Shown here one piece after another: positions 1-5,793 of a DNA stretch of 6,338 nt. Positions within the stretch are counted from its first letter, which is position 1; each line of letters starts with the position of its first letter. Source of the stretch: Dehalococcoidia bacterium (lineage in GTDB: Bacteria > Chloroflexota > Dehalococcoidia > GIF9 > UBA5629); NCBI GenBank assembly GCA_028715025.1, contig JAQTLG010000103.1:1-6338 (forward strand), in the 5' to 3' direction. The notes beneath the pieces were generated by a model. It worked only from the letters and a program-made list of their open reading frames with translations, made no database searches and was not told where the DNA came from. The position numbers and the translations under genes are program-made.

Positions 1-1188
1 CACATGCCTGGTTATCAGGAAGTTCTGTTTCACATGCTCATGTCCATTTTTACCAAGCCATGTGGCATAGTCTGGATTGCTCAGCAGTTGCTTCAGTGCA
101 TAGGCCGCACCGTCAACGCTGTGGCAGAGAAGTCCTGTAACCTTGTTTATTACCTGCAACGGTATTCCCCCCACGGCGGTCGCTACCACCGGCTTGCTTT
201 TCCACAGGGCTTCGCTTATGGTCAGGCCGAAGCCCTCTTTCAATGATTTCTGGAATACTACGGTGGCTGCCCTCTGCAGAGCGTTTATCTCCAGGTCGCT
301 GCCGGGAGGAATGGCAAGTATCTTTATATCCGGATCATTGCCGGCGCATTCCCTGACCTCTTCCAGCACCCGGGACGACTCGGGATCGTCGTCAGCTGTT
401 CCCCCCGCCAGCACCAGTTGGCAATCGATGCCTTTTCTGACCATCCTGAATGCCTGGATTACGCCCAGCGGGTCCTTTAAATAATCAAAACGGGATATCT
501 GGACCACCATCGGCTTGCCGTTGACCAGGCCGAATTTATCCAGAACCGACTGAATCACAGATGGTGCTATCTCCCTGTTCTTATCACTCAAAGGGTCAAT
601 AGAAGGGGAAATCATATATTGCCTGACCGGTAGTTGCTGTGAGAATTCGGGGGACGAGAACACCGTGGCATCGTATTGAACCACATATTTTCTTAAGAAT
701 TTCCACACCTCTTTATCCGGATGCGAAACATCGATATGGCAACGCCAGATCCATTTGCCGCCCAATGATTTCTTTCTCTCAATCAGCATGATCGGTTGCG
801 GGTCATGGATATAATATATGTCCGAATTTAAAGCCATACTCCCGTTGTTTTTGCGGCTCGTCTCCATGAAGATATCAAGGTCGTCTTTAGAAACAGACTC
901 ATCCTTGCCGTGCAAAGCGTTGTGGAATTTCTTGGTGACATTGAAAAACGCGTCGTCACCCTGGATCACGTCCCAGGTAGCATCAATGCCCAGTTGTTGA
1001 AGTAACGGGACCATGCGTGCCAGGATCTCCGCCACTCCACCGCCAGAGAATGTCGAATTAATGTTATGTACCTTCCTGCCGGCAAGGTGTGAGCCCAATA
1101 TCTTCAGCTCATCGATTATATTTTTGCCAACGATCGGCTGGTATTCCTCTAACCTGGTTTTATACTGGCTGATTATCGTGTCATTCAT
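1..1188 (-). CDS. treT: Trehalose glycosyltransferring synthase TreT (GT4), 3' end cut by window edge
   Basis: Predicted cytoplasmic retaining GT4 glycosyltransferase joining NDP-glucose and glucose to give trehalose, a reaction known to be reversible in TreT enzymes. The frame is open from ATG at 1188 to the window edge, giving 396 residues. Visible hallmarks: a glycine-rich nucleotide-sugar loop SGGGVAEIL (residues 48-56), HDPQP (128-132), WIWRCHID (146-153), SPSIDPLSDKN (194-204), RFDYLKDP (233-240) and the GT4 E-x7-E motif in KEGFGLTISEAL (E318, E326). These match my memory of the Thermococcus litoralis enzyme (about 412 residues) nearly end to end; by that comparison only about ten C-terminal residues are missing. 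The start follows the mscS stop by 8 bases, with AGGA (1198-1195) six bases before ATG. The related family to exclude is trehalose phosphorylase; WRCHID plus SPSIDP favour TreT. Last gene seen of the trehalose operon. Confidence 0.9.
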   Translation of the reverse strand, partial: MNDTIISQYKTRLEEYQPIVGKNIIDELKILGSHLAGRKVHNINSTFSGGGVAEILARMVPLLQQLGIDATWDVIQGDDAFFNVTKKFHNALHGKDESVSKDDLDIFMETSRKNNGSMALNSDIYYIHDPQPIMLIERKKSLGGKWIWRCHIDVSHPDKEVWKFLRKYVVQYDATVFSSPEFSQQLPVRQYMISPSIDPLSDKNREIAPSVIQSVLDKFGLVNGKPMVVQISRFDYLKDPLGVIQAFRMVRKGIDCQLVLAGGTADDDPESSRVLEEVRECAGNDPDIKILAIPPGSDLEINALQRAATVVFQKSLKEGFGLTISEALWKSKPVVATAVGGIPLQVINKVTGLLCHSVDGAAYALKQLLSNPDYATWLGKNGHEHVKQNFLITRHV

Positions 1189-1196
1189 AGTATTTC

Positions 1197-2570
1197 CTAC
1201 TTAATTCGTTTCTCGATGAGTTGAATGATCACTGACCTTAAACCTTCGATAGTCGTAGTATAAGGCACGAGATTGTCGATTTTATCAGCAAGATCGCTTT
1301 CACCAAACGAGTCCCTGATCCACACTGAGAAGTCGTTGGACCTTTTTTGCAGCCTCAACCTCGACTCAAAAATATGGTAATAAAGAGAATCAATTGTGAC
1401 CTTGCGCAGAACCTCGACAAACTCGCGCAAATCGGAGGCGAAGTAAGGGGTTGGAGAGATGACGTTGACCACTTTAATGAAATGAAAATCGCGCTCGGCC
1501 TGGGTGAAACGAATATCAGGGTTTTCCGCCATATACTGCTCGATAACGGAGATCAGGGAGGCCTTCAAAGAGCCCAGGCTGGTGTACTCGAAGGTGTCAA
1601 TATTGGCCAGTTTCTCGGATAGTACTGGATTATCGAGGGCGTCGCCGATCCACAAGGCGAAATCATTTGCGGGCTCGGGCGTAAGGTACTGGTGCTCCTC
1701 CAGAAAATGATGCGTATGATAATAGACTATTGAATCAGGCGCCGTCTTAAGAATATTGATAAGCGCGATCAAATTTGTTGCCTTCAGACCGGTTAGCTCT
1801 TTGAGACTAAGCCTGGTATAGAAATGGAACGGTTTCTCAGATTTTTTTAGAGGACGGCCGTAATTGACGATGGTTTCCCTGACCAGCTTGCTGTTGGGGA
1901 TCACAATGGTATTTTGGTCGGGTGTCCTGACGGTTATATTTCTCCACCCCATATCCGTGACATAGCCTGCATCGTCCGAGCCGATTTTAATGAAGTCGCC
2001 CTCCTTGACCAGTCGGCTGGCTGAGATCTCGAATCCGGAGAAAATATTCGATAGCGCATCACGCGAGGCCACAATGATCACCAGCATGACTATGGCCATA
2101 AGCAGTATTAAAGGGGTCAGCGGCCAACCCCAGTAGTCAAGCAGTATCAATAGTCCGACTATTATAAGCGTCGAACGCAAAGCGGTCATCACATATTTTG
2201 CGGGCTGTTTTACGTTTTGAACTTCACTCATATAAATGCTCAGCAGCCTCTCACTCAGGATGACGAGAAGCCAGATAATGGAAACTATGAATATGCTGGC
2301 AATGACTTTTATTATTAGGCTCTTAGTATCTTCCGGTAAGCTGGAGAATGCGATAGCAACATATAAACCGAGCAGGACGAACCAGAAAAAGAAGGGGCCC
2401 CGGGTAGTCTGAATCAACACATCCCGGCCACCCCATCCAGATTTACTCAATTGCCTGTCCAGATGGTTGTACAGGACGCGTCTCGCCCATAAGCCGATGA
2501 TACAGAACGCCAGAAACAGTGAAAGCGGCACCACTACAAGCAGCCAGTTCTGTTGAAACCATTCGATCAT
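1197..2570 (-). CDS. MscS-family mechanosensitive channel fused to two DUF5752-like domains
   Basis: A 457-residue membrane protein. About five hydrophobic segments are visible (roughly 9-29, 58-78, 85-106, 131-146 and 150-169), followed by an MscS beta domain: the SRDALSNIFSGFEI junction (169-182), VKEGDFIKI (188-196), GYVTDMGWRNITVRT (202-216) and IPNSKLVRETIVNYGRP (224-240). The usual MscS alpha/beta cage domain is not recognisable after this. Instead there are two diverged copies of one domain, about 247-347 and 362-457, each beginning FHF and sharing DS-x-x-YYH, NDF-x-x-WI-x-D, a YT pair and a final IE. I recognise these as DUF5752-like; that family name is from memory. MscS proteins open under membrane tension to release solutes during hypo-osmotic shock. 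The operon position suggests coordination with trehalose level, which is inference. ATG at 2570 is supported by AGGA (2581-2578) seven bases upstream, overlapping the otsB stop. Confidence 0.88.
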   Translation of the reverse strand: MIEWFQQNWLLVVVPLSLFLAFCIIGLWARRVLYNHLDRQLSKSGWGGRDVLIQTTRGPFFFWFVLLGLYVAIAFSSLPEDTKSLIIKVIASIFIVSIIWLLVILSERLLSIYMSEVQNVKQPAKYVMTALRSTLIIVGLLILLDYWGWPLTPLILLMAIVMLVIIVASRDALSNIFSGFEISASRLVKEGDFIKIGSDDAGYVTDMGWRNITVRTPDQNTIVIPNSKLVRETIVNYGRPLKKSEKPFHFYTRLSLKELTGLKATNLIALINILKTAPDSIVYYHTHHFLEEHQYLTPEPANDFALWIGDALDNPVLSEKLANIDTFEYTSLGSLKASLISVIEQYMAENPDIRFTQAERDFHFIKVVNVISPTPYFASDLREFVEVLRKVTIDSLYYHIFESRLRLQKRSNDFSVWIRDSFGESDLADKIDNLVPYTTTIEGLRSVIIQLIEKRIK

Positions 2571-2579
2571 ATTTTTATC

Positions 2580-3380
2580 CTACGTAATCTTAAGTACTTC
2601 AGCAAGTAAACTGCTCACCTCTGAAGTATCGTTTAAATAATATGCGGCAGCGGACTTCTGCCTGCCGTCGCCTACAAATATCGATATCCCTCCCGCGCTG
2701 TTGATGGCCTCAAAGGCATCCTCATCGGTTAAGTCATCACCGACATACATGGATAGATACGATGCGCGCACATTTTTCGGCAGGAACTTCTCCATGATCA
2801 TCTGCACAGCCTTGCCCTTGTTCCAGGGGACGGCGGGCCTGACCTCGTGTACTTTTTTCCCTGATGAAGTCCTGATCTTGCCTACCTTTCTGACAATATT
2901 AACAGTATTATCAAATATATCGTCGACTTGCTGCAAATGCTCGGTATCAACCATTCGGTAATGCACACTGAGGGTCAGGCCTTTATCTTCTACGATTACA
3001 CCCCTTATCCTGGCCATTGCCTTTGTTAAAACAAGACCTATAACATGCATCGCCGATTTAATCTCATCGGTTAAGGGGTGGATAAACCTGATGCCGGGAC
3101 CCTCAATCTCCAGCCCGTGATTTCCTGCGAAAATGATATTGTCCACGCCGACCATCTCTCGTATATCGGAGATCGCCCGGCCACTTATTATCCCGACAGT
3201 TACCCCCGGTCTATGAGCCAGTTTACCAAGCATAACTCTAATTTCATCCGGCAGGTAAGCAATCTCCGGCCGGTCAACTATCGGTGTCAATGTACCATCA
3301 TAGTCGAATAAAATTACTCTGTGTTTCGCGGCCTTTAATTGTTTCCAGATGCTGTTCCAATCGTTAAAAAGATATTCCAT
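2580..3380 (-). CDS. otsB: Trehalose-6-phosphate phosphatase OtsB (HAD superfamily)
   Basis: Cytoplasmic HAD-type phosphatase that removes the phosphate from trehalose 6-phosphate, completing the OtsAB pathway. From ATG at 3380 it has 266 residues, a normal length. HAD motif I is DYDGT (26-30; nucleophile D26, acid/base D28), motif II is SGR (66-68 region), and the Mg-binding acidic motif is GDDLTDED (214-221). The family's specific blocks are present too: GNHGLE (86-91), EDKGLTLSVHYR (131-142) and EVRPAVPWNKGKA (179-191). An in-frame TTG one codon earlier (3383) is rejected as the start because the Shine-Dalgarno AGGA (3387-3384) touches it directly; ATG at 3380 is three bases away, tight but possible. 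It follows otsA by 15 bases, so the two are almost certainly co-transcribed. The stop codon TAG doubles as part of the mscS ribosome binding site. Confidence 0.95.
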   Translation of the reverse strand: MEYLFNDWNSIWKQLKAAKHRVILFDYDGTLTPIVDRPEIAYLPDEIRVMLGKLAHRPGVTVGIISGRAISDIREMVGVDNIIFAGNHGLEIEGPGIRFIHPLTDEIKSAMHVIGLVLTKAMARIRGVIVEDKGLTLSVHYRMVDTEHLQQVDDIFDNTVNIVRKVGKIRTSSGKKVHEVRPAVPWNKGKAVQMIMEKFLPKNVRASYLSMYVGDDLTDEDAFEAINSAGGISIFVGDGRQKSAAAYYLNDTSEVSSLLAEVLKIT

Positions 3381-3395
3381 CAATCCTGAAGCGAT

Positions 3396-4868
3396 TTATT
3401 TAATGTCAACCATGTCTGAGATAATATCGGCAGCCCAGCGGTATACATTGTGCTCACGTACTCTAGCGCGCAATTTTGTCATCCTCTCGTGGCGCTGTTC
3501 CAGAGGCATTTCTATCGCCGCGATAATCATTTCAGCGATATCCTGCACCGAATACGGATTAACCAGCAGGGCTTCCTCCAGTTCCCTGGCTGCTCCGGTA
3601 AACCGGCTCAATATTAGGACACCATCCCTATCAGCTCTGCTGGAGATAAACTCCTTGGCGACCAGATTCATGCCGTCATGCAGGGAACTGACGATACAGA
3701 AACGGGCCAGCCTGTTGAACGCCAGCAGCGTGACGGGTGATTTATGCTCCTTTATATATATTATAGGATACCACCCATCGGTCTGATGCCTGCTGTTGAT
3801 ATCGGCGACGAGCCTGTCTATCTCAGTATTCAGCTCCTCGTATTGCTTGATCTTTATACGGCTGGGTTCACCCAGTTGAAAAAAGATTATCCTGTTTTTG
3901 TATTTGTATTTGGGATATTTGGTCAGCAATGCATCAATAGCCTTTAGCCTTTCGGGTATGCCCTTGGTATAATCGATCCTGTCCAGGCCGATACCGATTA
4001 TCTCATCTGTGATACCGTACTTATTTTTAATAGCCGCCATCTCACGGTCAACTTCAGTTGCCTGGCTTCTTTCGTTTATGGCATCAAAATCCACGCTGAT
4101 GGGGAATGGGCGGACAAAGGTTGTGTGATTGCTGTGGGTAACCGAGAATTTCTCATTATCTATCCTGCATTCCAACGCACGGTCGACGGTCTCGAGGAAG
4201 TTATGGCGGTGGTACGCGATATGAAAACCGAGCAGGTCGTTGCCGAGCAACCCATAAAGTATTTCATTCTGCCAGGGACAGACCCTGAATGCCTCCCGGT
4301 TAGGCCAGGGGATATGCCAGAACTGAGCTGTAATAGCACGTGGATTTTTGGCCTTGATCAGTCTCGATACAAGAGTTAAATGATAATCCTGAATAAATAC
4401 AAAAGCCTTTCGACGACCGATTTCCTCCAGCACCGCCTCTGCAAAAAGCCTGTTTACGTTTTTATAGGCATACCAATCCTCATCATTGAACCTGGGGCGT
4501 TGGAATACTATATGGCAGAGCGGCCACAGGGCCTCGTTGGAAAATCCGAAATAATACCTGTCCACATCCTCATCGGACAGCCATACACGTTTGAGCTTAT
4601 AGCTGCCGTACTCAGGAGGAACGGGGACACTGTTTTTGCTGTCTACGACCTCTTTGTCCGCGCTGCCGCTGCCGTGTGCCACCCATGTTCCGCCGCAAGC
4701 CCGCATGACAGGATCAAGGGCCGTCGTCAGGCCGCTGGCCGGAACCGTGCATTCGATTTTATCGCCGACATACGTGTGAATGTAGGGCTCCCTGTTTGAA
4801 ACAACTACAAAAAGATAGCCGGCAAGCTTTTCTTTGACCAGCCTCTGTAAATCCATTTGCTTGAACAT
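3396..4868 (-). CDS. otsA: Trehalose-6-phosphate synthase OtsA (GT20)
   Basis: Cytoplasmic retaining glycosyltransferase making trehalose 6-phosphate from nucleotide-activated glucose and glucose 6-phosphate. From ATG at 4868 it has 490 residues, close to E. coli OtsA. Visible blocks: VVVSNRE (21-27), SGL loop (45-47; E. coli has GGL), YYFGFSNEALWPLCH (105-119, holding the Tyr and Trp of the G6P pocket), QDYHL (160-164), WHIPWP (184-189, catalytic-site His), LDRIDYTKG (295-303, donor phosphate Arg and Lys) and SLHDGMNLVAKEF (395-407, donor-binding Asp and Glu). Two in-frame ATGs lie upstream (4904 and 4883), but only 4868 has a good Shine-Dalgarno: GAGGAG (4881-4876), seven bases before it. 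The motifs belong to a GT20 subgroup differing from E. coli at several loops, so the preferred donor (UDP-, ADP- or GDP-glucose) cannot be read off. Glucosylglycerol-phosphate synthase is a related alternative, made unlikely by the adjacent otsB. Confidence 0.94.
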   Translation of the reverse strand: MFKQMDLQRLVKEKLAGYLFVVVSNREPYIHTYVGDKIECTVPASGLTTALDPVMRACGGTWVAHGSGSADKEVVDSKNSVPVPPEYGSYKLKRVWLSDEDVDRYYFGFSNEALWPLCHIVFQRPRFNDEDWYAYKNVNRLFAEAVLEEIGRRKAFVFIQDYHLTLVSRLIKAKNPRAITAQFWHIPWPNREAFRVCPWQNEILYGLLGNDLLGFHIAYHRHNFLETVDRALECRIDNEKFSVTHSNHTTFVRPFPISVDFDAINERSQATEVDREMAAIKNKYGITDEIIGIGLDRIDYTKGIPERLKAIDALLTKYPKYKYKNRIIFFQLGEPSRIKIKQYEELNTEIDRLVADINSRHQTDGWYPIIYIKEHKSPVTLLAFNRLARFCIVSSLHDGMNLVAKEFISSRADRDGVLILSRFTGAARELEEALLVNPYSVQDIAEMIIAAIEMPLEQRHERMTKLRARVREHNVYRWAADIISDMVDIK

Positions 4869-4875
4869 TACAATT

Positions 4876-4881
4876 CTCCTC
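4876..4881 (-). promoter_or_regulatory. Strong Shine-Dalgarno site fixing the otsA start
   Basis: GAGGAG on the minus strand, seven bases before the ATG at 4868. It is the best ribosome binding site in the window. It selects this start over the two in-frame upstream ATGs (4904 and 4883), neither of which has a purine-rich site. It implies that otsA is translated more strongly than tetR, which lacks a recognisable site, even if both are on one transcript. Confidence 0.8.
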
Positions 4882-4890
4882 ATCTTTAGG

Positions 4891-4920
4891 ATCGGCGCAC
4901 CCATTTAATTTGTCGCCAAT
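4891..4920 (-). other. Weak stem-loop in the otsA leader
   Basis: On the minus strand, ATTGGCG and CGCCGAT can pair over seven positions (one G-U wobble) around a 16-base loop in the 79 bp between tetR and otsA, ending ten bases before the GAGGAG site. No T-run follows, so it is not an intrinsic terminator. It could set the tetR/otsA expression ratio through RNA processing or stability, or it may be chance. Only the inverted repeat is seen; a function is not shown. Confidence 0.25.
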
Positions 4921-4947
4921 CTTAATTCCGGATTTGATTTCCCGGTC

Positions 4948-5553
4948 CTACTGCGCTATTCCGCACTTGAACCAAATATGATCAAACCTGGTTTTCAGGT
5001 CGAAAGAGTAACCGCTGAGGGTCCAGGTATTGATCAGGAATTGGAGCAGGGAATAGAATATGAAAGCGGAAGAATAGGGATCACGCCTATGCTTAAAGTA
5101 CCTGGAGGCAGTGCATCTTTTAATTATACGAGTTATACAGGCGATGTAATTGCTGATAGCATTGAACGCCTCTCTATTTAGTTGGCTGTCTCCCATGCTG
5201 ATCACCTCGGTAAAGACCTGAAAAAAAATACCGCGCCTTTTCATGACATTGGCGATGTGGCGTTCCACTAAAAAGTCAGGAATGGCCGGCTCAGTCGCTC
5301 TTCGGCGTTCTCCATGTTTCAGATCACCGGTCAATATTTTTTCCGCGTATCCTATCAGGAAGCTGTAAATTGCCTTTTTATTGGGGAAATGCCTGTATAT
5401 GGCCGCTTCCGACAAACCTATTTCCAGGGCAATATTTTTTATGGTCACATGTTCACCGCCCAGATCTACTATCAATTTAGCAGCCGCAGCCGCTATCTGT
5501 TTCTGTCGAAATTCCGACCTTTTCCTTCTGATAACTGTCCCACGCTCAAGCAT
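4948..5553 (-). CDS. TetR/AcrR-family transcriptional regulator
   Basis: A 201-residue protein (from ATG at 5553) of normal TetR length. The N-terminal DNA-binding domain is clear: a basic start (RRKRSEFRQKQI, 9-20), a first helix rich in alanine, then the helix-turn-helix VTIKNIALEIGLSEAAIYRHF (36-56) followed by NKKAIYSFLIG (58-68). The C-terminal ligand-binding and dimer region (about 75-201) is mostly helical and not assignable to a ligand class. It is the first gene downstream of a good promoter with an inverted repeat at the start site, so autorepression is likely, and by read-through it would control the trehalose genes. The start is uncertain: GTG at 5562 is also in frame, and neither has a Shine-Dalgarno, which suggests low translation. 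The next gene, otsA, begins 79 bases after the TAG stop. The ligand is unknown; a metabolite of the trehalose pathway or an osmotic cue would be speculation. Confidence 0.88.
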   Translation of the reverse strand: MLERGTVIRRKRSEFRQKQIAAAAAKLIVDLGGEHVTIKNIALEIGLSEAAIYRHFPNKKAIYSFLIGYAEKILTGDLKHGERRRATEPAIPDFLVERHIANVMKRRGIFFQVFTEVISMGDSQLNREAFNAISNYIACITRIIKRCTASRYFKHRRDPYSSAFIFYSLLQFLINTWTLSGYSFDLKTRFDHIWFKCGIAQ

Positions 5554-5586
5554 ACACAGCACACATCTGCCATTCGGATTAAATAA

Positions 5587-5606
5587 GTAAGTGAATAATT
5601 ACTTAC
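5587..5606. promoter_or_regulatory. Inverted repeat, candidate TetR operator
   Basis: A 20-bp inverted repeat with perfect six-base arms GTAAGT (5587-5592) and ACTTAC (5601-5606) around an AT-rich eight-base centre. Two further centre positions also pair. It lies directly downstream of the -10 element (5607-5612) and covers the expected transcription start, with the tetR start codon 34 bases further on. Size, symmetry and position fit a TetR-family operator used for autorepression. That this particular regulator binds it is inference. Confidence 0.65.
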
Positions 5607-5635
5607 ATTCTAACCGATTCACCTATTTTGGTCAA
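5607..5635 (-). promoter_or_regulatory. Sigma-70-type promoter of the tetR-ots-mscS-treT operon
   Basis: On the minus strand, TTGACC (5635-5630; five of six match TTGACA) and TAGAAT (5612-5607; five of six match TATAAT) are separated by the optimal 17 bp. Transcription would begin near 5600, inside the inverted repeat, leaving a leader of about 45 bases before tetR. No comparable promoter was found in the short gaps between the downstream genes, so this one probably drives the whole operon. Confidence 0.75.
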
Positions 5636-5793
5636 GGGGAAGTGACGACGATTGTCACGGTGTCAAATTCAATTGTCCGGCACCTCCGGTTTGGCAGGGG
5701 CTGCATACAGTGGATCAGAGGCTAATAATATTCGATACCCGAATAGCAATCGGATCGCCGCCGACAGTATTTTGACTTGAGATGGCCCTGTTG
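5636..5793. other. Intergenic region between antiporter gene and operon promoter
   Basis: These 158 bp carry no gene I can support. They contain a short hairpin, TATTCG (5729-5734) with CGAATA (5740-5745), and an inverted repeat GTGAC (5642-5646) with GTCAC (5654-5658) just upstream of the -35. Neither is followed by a T-run on the minus strand, so no clear terminator for the antiporter gene is visible and read-through into tetR is possible. The GTGAC/GTCAC pair sits where an activator could bind, but this is only a positional remark. Confidence 0.4.

Noticed and set aside
4380..4799. Plus-strand ORF of 139 codons opposite otsA, and similar long plus-strand ORFs opposite otsA, otsB, mscS, tetR and treT.
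   Set aside because: All lie antisense to genes with complete family motifs, and their translations show no recognisable domain.
4869..4904. Longer otsA starting at ATG 4904 or 4883, adding 12 or 5 residues.
   Set aside because: Neither ATG has a ribosome binding site, while GAGGAG is ideally placed for 4868; the GAGGAG itself would lie inside the longer coding sequence.
5493..5573. Small minus-strand ORF of 26 codons in the tetR leader, overlapping the tetR start in another frame.
   Set aside because: It has an ATG and would be on the transcript, but there is no Shine-Dalgarno and no recognisable sequence; it could arise by chance.
5638..5666. Exact -35 consensus TTGACA (5666-5661, minus strand) upstream of the proposed promoter.
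   Set aside because: At 17 bp spacing the -10 position reads ACTTCC, which is unlike TATAAT; the TTGACC/TAGAAT pair just downstream is far better.
5729..5745. TATTCG/CGAATA hairpin as terminator of the antiporter gene.
   Set aside because: The stem is only six base pairs and AT-rich, and no continuous T-run follows on the minus strand.
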